Source: Cytophagales bacterium (GTDB taxonomy: Bacteria; Bacteroidota; Bacteroidia; Cytophagales; VRUD01). From it: 64,000 nt of DNA. Positions 1-6,636 of this stretch are shown one piece after another (the first letter of the stretch is position 1; each line of letters opens with the position of its first letter). The notes below the pieces were generated by a model. The model saw nothing but the letters and a program-made list of their open reading frames with translations. It made no database searches and had not been told where the DNA came from. Made by a program: the position numbers and the translations under genes. The stretch covers positions 1 through 64,000 of the forward strand of contig VRUD01000004.1 of NCBI GenBank assembly GCA_019456305.1, read 5' to 3'.

Positions 1-1113
1 AAGCAAATCAGCGATATTCTCCCCTGCCTCCCCATTCCCATATATAAAACTTTGTTCGTATTTTCCGTTTGAGATCTGTTTCCCGATTGCATTTATTATT
101 TCGTTCTTATTATAACCGGTATCCATCACATTGCCGGCTCTTTCCCTGTTATTCTGACGTGTACCAATATTTATGATGGGCACGCCCATATATGAGCTTT
201 CCCTTATACCGATAGAAGAATTACCCACCATGCATTTACAATTATACATCAGCTTCAGAAAATCACCGGAACGCATATTTTTAAAAAACCGTATATTCTC
301 AGGATTTTCCAGTTCCCTGAAAGTTCTGATCGCCTTTGATGTACCATCAGAGCCGGCATCAATATTGGGCCAAAACCAAAAAGTGGGCATGTTTATATCT
401 TTTATTGCATGCAAAGTTTCTAATGCCTGAACCTTTGCAACTTCATATTCGGTGGTAACCGGATGCTGCATAACAACTATATAGCCATCAGAAAAATCTA
501 TTTCATTCCCCACCCCTCCATATTTTTTAATAGGATCAAAGTCCAGTGCGGGATCATTAAGGATTTCCTTTGCCAGATCTATGGAAGGACAGCCGGTATG
601 ATAAACACACTCCGGGTCTTCACCCATGCTTATCACTTTTTCTGCAGCTTTATGCGTTGAAACAAAATGAAAATCTGCTAATTTAGTAATTGCGTGGCGC
701 ACTTTATCATCTATGGAACCTGTTTCTTCCCCACCCTGCACGTGAACCAAAGGGATATTCATATAAGCGGCTGCTATGGCAGTCGCTATGGTCTCAAATC
801 TATCAGCAACGGTTATTACAACATCAGGGGAAAGATTTAAAAAAACATTTGATAGCTCCAACATTCCCAATCCTGTTGTTTTTGCCATACTCGTTAGGTT
901 ATCCCCCTCTATCACGTTATAAACTTTGGCAGCAATCTCAAATCCGTCTTCCTTAATATAGTTGATAATTGAACCTAATCTTTCAAGCAAAGCAGAGGTG
1001 CTTACAACCAATTGAAGTTCCATGTCTTTGTGCTTGTTTATTGCCTGCAGCGCTGTTTTAATTCTACTATAACTTGGCCGGGCGGTTATTACTACACAGA
1101 CTTTACGTTTCAT
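1..1113 (-). CDS. neuC: UDP-N-acetylglucosamine 2-epimerase (hydrolysing), 3' end cut off
   Basis: Hydrolysing UDP-GlcNAc 2-epimerase, the enzyme that makes ManNAc (or a related 2-epimer) for sialic or other nonulosonic acids. I translated it directly: ATG at 1113, then MKRKVCVVITARPSYSRIK, open to the window edge (about 371 codons seen, near full length). Visible family motifs are ITARPSYSR at the N-terminus, HVQGGEETGS then DDKVRHAITKLADFHF in the middle, and GNSSIGIRES with VPIINIGTRQNNRERAGNV near the end. The neuB and neuA genes on the same strand support NeuC rather than WecB. LegG (legionaminic route) belongs to the same family and cannot be excluded. The TA-like pair upstream separates it from neuB, so it may be transcribed as the last gene of the operon. 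Confidence 0.9.
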   Translation of the reverse strand, partial: MKRKVCVVITARPSYSRIKTALQAINKHKDMELQLVVSTSALLERLGSIINYIKEDGFEIAAKVYNVIEGDNLTSMAKTTGLGMLELSNVFLNLSPDVVITVADRFETIATAIAAAYMNIPLVHVQGGEETGSIDDKVRHAITKLADFHFVSTHKAAEKVISMGEDPECVYHTGCPSIDLAKEILNDPALDFDPIKKYGGVGNEIDFSDGYIVVMQHPVTTEYEVAKVQALETLHAIKDINMPTFWFWPNIDAGSDGTSKAIRTFRELENPENIRFFKNMRSGDFLKLMYNCKCMVGNSSIGIRESSYMGVPIINIGTRQNNRERAGNVMDTGYNKNEIINAIGKQISNGKYEQSFIYGNGEAGENIADLL

Positions 1114-1133
1114 AATGAAAAAAATGAGTATAT

Positions 1134-1475
1134 CTATTTATCTCTTAATCTACTTGCGATATATCTAAACACGTCAATGAGTTTATACTTTGAAGGCAAA
1201 ATTTTATCTTCCACATGCTTATGATGGGGAAAAGACGCTATATTGGAGTGGTGGGGTGCATTATCCCACCCAATTATCTGCTTGTTTAATTCATCCAGCC
1301 AATAGTAGCTATAACGTTGCAAAGATTTATTAAATCTTTTTTCCCAAATCCTTAAACTACTTCCGTCAATAAGCCTCAATCTGATTTTAGTAAACTCAAA
1401 ACCATATCTTTGTATTGTAGAGGTAAATTCTATGGTTTCAATAATATCACCAAATTCTTCTAAAATATCAGTCAT
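1134..1475 (-). CDS. TumE-like (DUF6516) putative toxin
   Basis: 113 aa. The middle (RLRLIDGSSLRIWEK) followed by YSYYWLD...WDNAPHHSNIASFPHHKHV matches what I recall of the DUF6516/TumE family, annotated as the toxin of a two-gene system. The aromatic and His-rich segment WDNAPHH...FPHHKH is the conserved signature. Its start overlaps the end of the upstream partner gene by 8 nt, typical of a translationally coupled toxin-antitoxin pair. It lies inside the sialic acid operon, between neuB and neuC, which suggests later insertion. The toxic activity is family knowledge, not visible here. Confidence 0.7.
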   Translation of the reverse strand: MTDILEEFGDIIETIEFTSTIQRYGFEFTKIRLRLIDGSSLRIWEKRFNKSLQRYSYYWLDELNKQIIGWDNAPHHSNIASFPHHKHVEDKILPSKYKLIDVFRYIASRLRDK

Positions 1476-1797
1476 TAGATTTTCCTAACACAAATCTCAA
1501 ATCTTTTACTAAACTTTGTGCTTTATTGAAAACATCATTCCAAAAGGACCATTCAACAAAGTCTTCATGCAGCTTATGATCAGCATTCTTAGGAAGCGTT
1601 TTTTTGAAACCTTCAAAACTTCCATGGTATATCTGCTCAAATTTCAGTATGTTCTTTTTTGCTTCTCCTAACTCCACCTCTTTCTCCTTTAGTTGTATAG
1701 CAGCCACTTCTCGTAAGGCGCCTGTCAAAAGCTTATCGCGCAATTCAGGATCTATATTAGAAAATCTATCAGGTATTGATAATTCTATTTTAGTCAT
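1468..1797 (-). CDS. putative antitoxin partner of the TumE-like toxin
   Basis: 109 aa, charged and largely helical, with a heptad-rich segment around residues 25-60 (VAAIQLKEKEVELGEAKKNI) that suggests a coiled coil. I do not recognise a DNA-binding domain. Position is the main evidence: it is directly upstream of, and overlaps by 8 nt, the TumE-like gene, the usual antitoxin-first order. It could equally be an accessory protein of unknown role. Confidence 0.5.
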   Translation of the reverse strand: MTKIELSIPDRFSNIDPELRDKLLTGALREVAAIQLKEKEVELGEAKKNILKFEQIYHGSFEGFKKTLPKNADHKLHEDFVEWSFWNDVFNKAQSLVKDLRFVLGKSND

Positions 1798-1842
1798 AAT
1801 TGTGATATGTTTTTAATTATTAATAAACTACTAAATCTTACC

Positions 1843-2058
1843 TCAATCATCTTTGTCTAACATTTTTTTTAAATCTTCAATATTATCTGAAAAGGTCAAC
1901 AATCCTTTCTCAAATTCACTTAATGAATCAATATGATTTTGGTAAATTTTTTCACGTTGGCTTTTAATTAAATAGCGTTTAGTAATAAAATATAAATCCT
2001 TGATTTCTTCTGTACTTAACTCTTTTATTTCTCCTACTATTTTTGTAAAAGTATTCAT
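1843..2058 (-). CDS. small acidic hypothetical protein
   Basis: 71 aa, predicted helical, with an acidic C-terminus (NIEDLKKMLDKDD). The N-terminal half (IVGEIKELSTEEIKDLYFITKRYL) resembles small addiction-module or antitoxin-like proteins in a general way, but I cannot name a family. It sits 45 nt upstream of the TumE-like pair on the same strand and may belong to that inserted module. No toxin partner of its own was found. Confidence 0.45.
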   Translation of the reverse strand: MNTFTKIVGEIKELSTEEIKDLYFITKRYLIKSQREKIYQNHIDSLSEFEKGLLTFSDNIEDLKKMLDKDD

Positions 2059-2140
2059 AGTATATGGATTGTGGATTACAAATTTAGCAAATTATTTCAA
2101 TTCTAAAAAATAAACCAACCAAATGTCAGAAAAGTTTGGT

Positions 2141-2253
2141 AGGTGTGGCACACCTGTCGTTAAAAAGCCTTAGGACACCTTTAAGGTTTTTAAAATCTTA
2201 TTAAGGGGAGGTGTGCCACATCTTACTTTCGTTTTGGTAGGTGTGGCACACCT
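2141..2253. repeat. three copies of a 15-nt palindrome
   Basis: AGGTGTGGCACACCT at 2141-2155 and 2239-2253, with an imperfect copy (AGGTGTGCCACATCT) at 2209-2223. Each is a 7-1-7 palindrome. A variant (AGGTGTCGCACACCT) lies at 6593-6607 in the leader of the polysaccharide kinase gene. The spacing, just downstream of neuB, would allow either transcription termination structures or operator-like binding sites; the sequence does not decide. Confidence 0.75.
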
Positions 2254-2262
2254 TAAATCATA

Positions 2263-3294
2263 TCAACCTAAATCATCCATGCTCAGAAAATGATCTTCCG
2301 GCACGTCCCTTATTAGCTTTTTCCCTATTATATTATTAATTTCACCGGGAGGTATCCCGTTTCCCGGCTTCTTAAAAGTGAGGTCTTCGTTTTTAAGGAT
2401 CGTTCCTTTTTTTAATTTATTTTTTGTGATGATGCTTTTTGTAAAAAGCTTCCTTACAGACCGCATTTCAGAATAGATCTCATCTTTTTTTACAGGGTTT
2501 GCGTTCACCAGTTCAATATACCTAATCCCTTCCACTAAGGTTTTTAGCTCTTCAAGAGTAACTGATGCCGCTACATCCGGGCCGAACATCTGGCGGCTGA
2601 ATGTTACGTGAATTTCCAACAGATCCATCCCTGATGCTGCACCTGCCAGGCCCGGGAAAATTGTCCCGGAGTGGTCAGAAAGCCCGGCCGGGCATTTGTA
2701 TCTTCGCCTGAAATCATGGATTAAATTCAAACCTATTTTCTCTGGCGGACAAGGATAGGCTGCTGTACATTGCATTACAGCGTACTGGATCCCTTTCTTT
2801 TTAAATAAATTTACAGCCTGGTCTAACTCTTTAATGGCGCTCATTCCCGAAGAGATAATAACAGGCTTTTTTGTTTGTGCAATTTTATCCAACAGTGGTG
2901 TATTATTTACTTCTCCGGAGGCAATCTTCCAAACTTTAATCCCTATATCTTCCAGAAGATCAACAGCTTCAAAAGAGAAAGGCGAACTTAAAAACAACAA
3001 TCCTTTTTCTTCTGCATGTTCTTTCAGGCCTTTCCATTGCACTTTTGTAAATTCCATCCTTTTCCAATAGTCATAGCGGGTTTTGTCTTGTTTGCTAAAT
3101 TTCACCCGCCAGGGTTCTTCAGGAGTACTCTCTGCCTCTGCAATATGTGTTTGAAATTTAACAGCATCTGCACCGGCATCTGCAATGGCATCAATATAGG
3201 CATGCGCTGTACCTAAGCTGCCATCATGTGCCTGGGCCACTTCAGCAATTAAGCAGCATTTGTGCGTATTTTTATTAATACTTTCAAATAACAT
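2263..3294 (-). CDS. neuB: N-acetylneuraminate synthase family protein
   Basis: 343 aa, the normal length of NeuB. It condenses ManNAc (or a 6-deoxy analogue) with phosphoenolpyruvate to give a nonulosonic acid. The N-terminal TIM barrel (about 1-270) begins CCLIAEVAQAHDGSLGTA and contains DAVKFQTH, FLSSPFS, WKIASGE, PVIISSGM, MQCTAAYPCPPE and GLSDHSG. The C-terminal 60 residues (TKNKLKKGTILKNEDLTFK...GIPPGEINNIIGKKL) form the SAF/antifreeze-like domain. It is 6 nt downstream of the glycosyltransferase gene and co-directional with neuA, so one operon is likely. Exact product (Neu5Ac, legionaminic or pseudaminic) cannot be told from sequence alone; no PseB/PseC or LegB/LegC is visible here. 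Confidence 0.92.
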   Translation of the reverse strand: MLFESINKNTHKCCLIAEVAQAHDGSLGTAHAYIDAIADAGADAVKFQTHIAEAESTPEEPWRVKFSKQDKTRYDYWKRMEFTKVQWKGLKEHAEEKGLLFLSSPFSFEAVDLLEDIGIKVWKIASGEVNNTPLLDKIAQTKKPVIISSGMSAIKELDQAVNLFKKKGIQYAVMQCTAAYPCPPEKIGLNLIHDFRRRYKCPAGLSDHSGTIFPGLAGAASGMDLLEIHVTFSRQMFGPDVAASVTLEELKTLVEGIRYIELVNANPVKKDEIYSEMRSVRKLFTKSIITKNKLKKGTILKNEDLTFKKPGNGIPPGEINNIIGKKLIRDVPEDHFLSMDDLG

Positions 3295-3300
3295 GGATTA

Positions 3301-4719
3301 TTAGTCATTTAAAATTTTATACAAAGCATCGGCAACTCTTTCAGATGCCTTACCGTCACATACCCCGCACTCTATATATTTAGTTTTTTCTCTTTGTTCC
3401 AGATCCACGTCAGGGTTCTCCAAATATTTAATAATATATCTTTCTAATTCTTCAAATGATTTAGCTACTTTAACGCCTTTTAGGTCAATTAATTTCTTCA
3501 AATGCAAATATTCCTGCGTTCTTCTTACAGATCTAAACCATGGTAGCTGCTGGTCAGCATCAAAGGAGGTCAAAATTACAGGCTTATTTTGTACAATTGC
3601 ATCAATTGATAATGTAGAGCCGGAATTCATTGATACGGAACAGCCGAAAATTAAGTTCACTAATTTAATTAAATCTTCGTCTTTCATATTCCAACGTAAT
3701 TTACTTTCCTCTTCAAGTAAAGGAAAATCAACTGCCACCCTTTCATTTTGTATTTTTTTTAAACGAGGCAGCCAATTAAGATCCGCCAAATTACCCTGCA
3801 CATTTTGAGGGTGCGGCCTGACCACCAACTGCATATCCCTGCCAAAATCATTTTTCGTGATCTTATTTGCCAGCCATTCAACGATGTCTATTTCATGTGG
3901 TGCGAAATAAGGAGAACTCATTCCCAAAAACAGGTATGGTTTTTCAGGATCAAGTTTTAAAAGTTTCATGTAATGGTTCAATTTCTCAGTATCAGGACTT
4001 AAAATATGTTTATCAAAATGCGGGACACCTGTTTCAAATATTTGCTTTTTTTCAAAATTGTAATATTCCACAATTTCACCTGACATAATAGGCCCCCAGG
4101 AAATAAAATAATCTGAAACTGCCGGGAAATGGCCTTTGCAGGTAATATTATCCCAACTTAATAGCTGGGTAACAGTTTTTATTTTATTGCGTACTCCCAT
4201 GTGAATAAATGAACCCTCCAGAAAATCTGCCGGATACGTAGCAATTATCAAATTTGGGTTAATTTTTTTGATCAATTGAGCTACATTTTTATTTTTAAGC
4301 ATGATTTTTTCAAACTTTTTGAAAAGTTCAACCATCCATTGATTTTTTCTTGAAAACAGGTGCAAAGGATAATAAATATAAGGAGTTATCTTTTTCCAGG
4401 GAATAATGCTTTCGTTAAATTTGATGCTTCTCAGATGTTTTGACCAAAGTGCAGGGTTATTTTTGATATCTTCGTAAATATAGCTTCTTAAAACTAAATA
4501 TTCAGAGATCAATAAACGATTGGTTTTGGGGGTTTGAAATATCGAAATTCCTAGCCTGTTGGCAGTGGATTGCATACTTTCCTCATTGGCATTTGGTGTG
4601 ACGATTGCTATTGACAATCCTTTATGCTTTAAATGAGGTATCAAATCTGAATCAAAGATCATTCTGGCAGAAAAACCGTGGCTTATAATATAACATATAT
4701 CAAAGTTCATTCTTTTCAT
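3301..4719 (-). CDS. putative GT-B fold glycosyltransferase in the sialic acid operon
   Basis: About 472 aa from ATG 4719 (MKRMNFDICYIISHGFSARM); ATG 4710 is the alternative. The open frame extends further upstream but that part lies inside neuA. The N-terminal half looks like a Rossmann domain opening (ICYIISHGFSARMIFDSDLI). The C-terminal half has LFLGMSS, then DMQLVVRPHPQN and GCSVSMNSGSTLSIDAIVQNKPVI. An HP motif followed by an S-x-S-T motif and an acidic residue is the arrangement seen in CDP-glycerol transferases and bacterial sialyltransferase families. No signal peptide or membrane segment is obvious. Between neuA and neuB, it is the best candidate for the enzyme that uses CMP-nonulosonic acid. 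That is inference from context. Confidence 0.6.
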   Translation of the reverse strand: MKRMNFDICYIISHGFSARMIFDSDLIPHLKHKGLSIAIVTPNANEESMQSTANRLGISIFQTPKTNRLLISEYLVLRSYIYEDIKNNPALWSKHLRSIKFNESIIPWKKITPYIYYPLHLFSRKNQWMVELFKKFEKIMLKNKNVAQLIKKINPNLIIATYPADFLEGSFIHMGVRNKIKTVTQLLSWDNITCKGHFPAVSDYFISWGPIMSGEIVEYYNFEKKQIFETGVPHFDKHILSPDTEKLNHYMKLLKLDPEKPYLFLGMSSPYFAPHEIDIVEWLANKITKNDFGRDMQLVVRPHPQNVQGNLADLNWLPRLKKIQNERVAVDFPLLEEESKLRWNMKDEDLIKLVNLIFGCSVSMNSGSTLSIDAIVQNKPVILTSFDADQQLPWFRSVRRTQEYLHLKKLIDLKGVKVAKSFEELERYIIKYLENPDVDLEQREKTKYIECGVCDGKASERVADALYKILND

Positions 4720-5404
4720 ACAAAAAATTTGCAAACTCCAGATCAAATTCATCATTAATATCAATAGATCTTTCCCGTGGCATTACGTAGCCTTTACAAA
4801 CGTCTCCGATTATTTTTCGACTGTCTATAACACGCCTTTTTGATGCATATACCGAACCATTCCTGATATACAATTTTGGTATCTGATGTGCTGCCGTAAG
4901 CCCTTTTTCATCTTCAAAATATGGTAACAGCACCGAATCTTTCAGTAGCTTTATTTTTTTTGGATGAAGGGCATGACTCAATTCACAAACGCTAACACTG
5001 CTGTCAACATTAGCATCTTCTAATAAGCGAATGGTATTTTCTATGTCTTCATTTGTAGTAAATGGGGAGCTGGGCTGTAAAATAACTATGTACTCAAAAA
5101 GGTTATCATTATCTTCTGTCTCATTCAGTGCATGTCTTACATATTCGATAGCTAAAGATTTATCACCTGAAATTTTCCCGGGTCTTTTGAGTTTGGTTAT
5201 TTTATTGTATTGACTTGCCAGGTTCAATATTTTTTCATCATCTGAAGACAAAACGATCGTGGTCAATACGCTGGTATTAATAGCAGCCTCTATGATCCAC
5301 TCAACAAGACGCTTTCCGCCAATTTCTCTTAGGTTTTTATTTTTTACCCTTTTAGAATCGCTTCTTGCAGGGATAATTGCCAATATGTTTTTTTTACCAT
5401 TCAA
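4700..5404 (-). CDS. neuA: CMP-N-acetylneuraminate cytidylyltransferase
   Basis: 234 aa, normal for NeuA. It activates the nonulosonic acid with CTP. Visible: ILAIIPARSDSKRVKNKNLR at the N-terminus (nucleotide-binding signature, normally IPARGGSKR..KN), LSSDDEKIL, ILQPSSPFTT, the C-terminal RNGSVYA and a final acidic DINDEFDLEFA. SDSK replaces the commoner GGSK/SGSK. It is the first gene of the cluster neuA-GT-neuB-(TA)-neuC; the downstream transferase starts inside its last codons (about 20 nt overlap), which suggests translational coupling. Confidence 0.93.
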   Translation of the reverse strand: MNGKKNILAIIPARSDSKRVKNKNLREIGGKRLVEWIIEAAINTSVLTTIVLSSDDEKILNLASQYNKITKLKRPGKISGDKSLAIEYVRHALNETEDNDNLFEYIVILQPSSPFTTNEDIENTIRLLEDANVDSSVSVCELSHALHPKKIKLLKDSVLLPYFEDEKGLTAAHQIPKLYIRNGSVYASKRRVIDSRKIIGDVCKGYVMPRERSIDINDEFDLEFANFLYEKNEL

Positions 5405-5574
5405 TTTAAACTATGATTTTATTCTAATGTCAAAATTAAAATTCATAATATCCACGATTTTAACCTGATGAAAATCCCTATGTAAAGGATTCAAAATAAA
5501 GTTATATTCCTGCGGAACAATAGTTGAAGGTATACGAATTATTAAAAATTCATTTTTTATTAAAATTTTTGAAC
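5405..5574. other. 170-nt intergenic region upstream of neuA
   Basis: AT-rich region between the dehydrogenase gene and neuA, both on the minus strand. It should hold the neuA promoter. I found one TAnnTTTG-type -7 element on the minus strand (complement of CAAAATTA near 5430) but no TTG at the right spacing, so no promoter is called. Confidence 0.4.
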
Positions 5575-6528
5575 CTAATTTTTTATTTTCAAATACTCAA
5601 CCACCTTTTTTGCAATAAACACTTCTGTCTTCTCAAAAGATTCCTTTGTATTTCCACCAATATGCGGAACGATCAATAAGTTGGAATTATTATTTGCATA
5701 ATTGATCAAAGGATGATCTTCGGTAATATCCGGCTCTCCATCCAAAACATCCACGGCAGCGCCAGCGAGTTGTTTTTTGTTTAATACATCAATCAGCGCC
5801 TGTTGGTCTACCACACCACCTCTGGAAGTGTTGATCAAAATTGAGCCCGGTTTAAAGTAAGAGAGTTCCTCTTTTCCTATCAAATTTCTTGTTGTGTCAT
5901 CATAGTTTACGTGTAAGCTCACAATATCAGACTTGCTGATCAAATCATCCAATGTATTCACCTTGATCGCCAGGTCATCGGGAAAGTCCGGCCGAATATC
6001 ATAACCTAATACATTCATTTTAAATGCCTTAAAGTAACCGGCAACAATTTTACCTAATCTCCCCATACCAACAATTCCAACGGTTTTCCCATACAGCTCA
6101 GTTCCCTGGAACAGATCTCGTTTCCAGGCGCCCTGCCTGACAGAATTTACAGCTTCGGGGATTTTTCTAATTAAAGCCAGGGTAATTCCAATAGTCAATT
6201 CTGCTGTGGCCCTTATCTCTTTTAAAAATTCCGTTTCCCCTTTCAGGCTGATCACTTTAATGCCGTACCGGCTGCAAGCTTCCGCGTCAATATGGTCAAT
6301 ACCTGTAACCGGACACGCAATTACACAGCAGCGATTATTTTTATTTATCATTTCACGGGTAACCCTATCAGAAAGCCTAAGCCACACAACATCAAAATCT
6401 TTGATTGCTTCTCTTATGCCTGATTGCCGGGTATGATCAAAAAAAATCTGACCGGCTTCTTTTAAAATATTGATCGCCTGATTGCTAAACTTTTCAGGAG
6501 CTGCTATATAAATCTTGATTTGCTTCAA
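5575..6528 (-). CDS. D-isomer-specific 2-hydroxyacid dehydrogenase (SerA-like)
   Basis: 317 aa, the short form without an ACT domain. Oxidises or reduces a 2-hydroxy/2-oxo acid with NAD. The nucleotide-binding loop is GIVGMGRLGKIV (about 150-161). Catalytic region: INTSRGGVVDQ (Arg), LDGEP (Glu) and VPHIGGNT (His), all present. Substrate is uncertain: phosphoglycerate (serA), erythronate-4-phosphate or glyoxylate-type substrates share these motifs. It lies 170 nt upstream of neuA on the same strand; whether it is part of the sugar operon is unclear. A divergent promoter for the polysaccharide kinase overlaps its first codons. Confidence 0.85.
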   Translation of the reverse strand: MKQIKIYIAAPEKFSNQAINILKEAGQIFFDHTRQSGIREAIKDFDVVWLRLSDRVTREMINKNNRCCVIACPVTGIDHIDAEACSRYGIKVISLKGETEFLKEIRATAELTIGITLALIRKIPEAVNSVRQGAWKRDLFQGTELYGKTVGIVGMGRLGKIVAGYFKAFKMNVLGYDIRPDFPDDLAIKVNTLDDLISKSDIVSLHVNYDDTTRNLIGKEELSYFKPGSILINTSRGGVVDQQALIDVLNKKQLAGAAVDVLDGEPDITEDHPLINYANNNSNLLIVPHIGGNTKESFEKTEVFIAKKVVEYLKIKN

Positions 6529-6544
6529 TTAATTCGTATTTTTG
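6515..6544 (+). promoter_or_regulatory. Bacteroidota-type promoter for the polysaccharide kinase
   Basis: TTG at 6515-6517, 19 nt spacer, TATTTTTG at 6537-6544. This matches the Bacteroidota primary sigma consensus TTG-N19/21-TAnnTTTG exactly. It overlaps the 5' end of the divergent dehydrogenase gene and leaves a leader of about 85 nt that contains the AGGTGTCGCACACCT palindrome. Confidence 0.65.
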
Positions 6545-6592
6545 CACAAAATAAACATTTTTTTATTAAAAATCCTTATTTTTACCCGTATT

Positions 6593-6607
6593 AGGTGTCG
6601 CACACCT
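6593..6607. repeat. 15-nt palindrome in the kinase leader
   Basis: AGGTGTCGCACACCT, a variant of the three copies at 2141-2253. It lies between the predicted promoter and ATG 6637, a position suitable for a leader RNA hairpin or an operator. Confidence 0.65.
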
Positions 6608-6636
6608 TGAAGAAATTATTTTGAACTATCAAACCC

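Noticed and set aside
173-1224. Four plus-strand ORFs of 65-88 codons
   Set aside because: They are antisense shadows of neuC, whose minus-strand frame is open through the region and carries clear family motifs.
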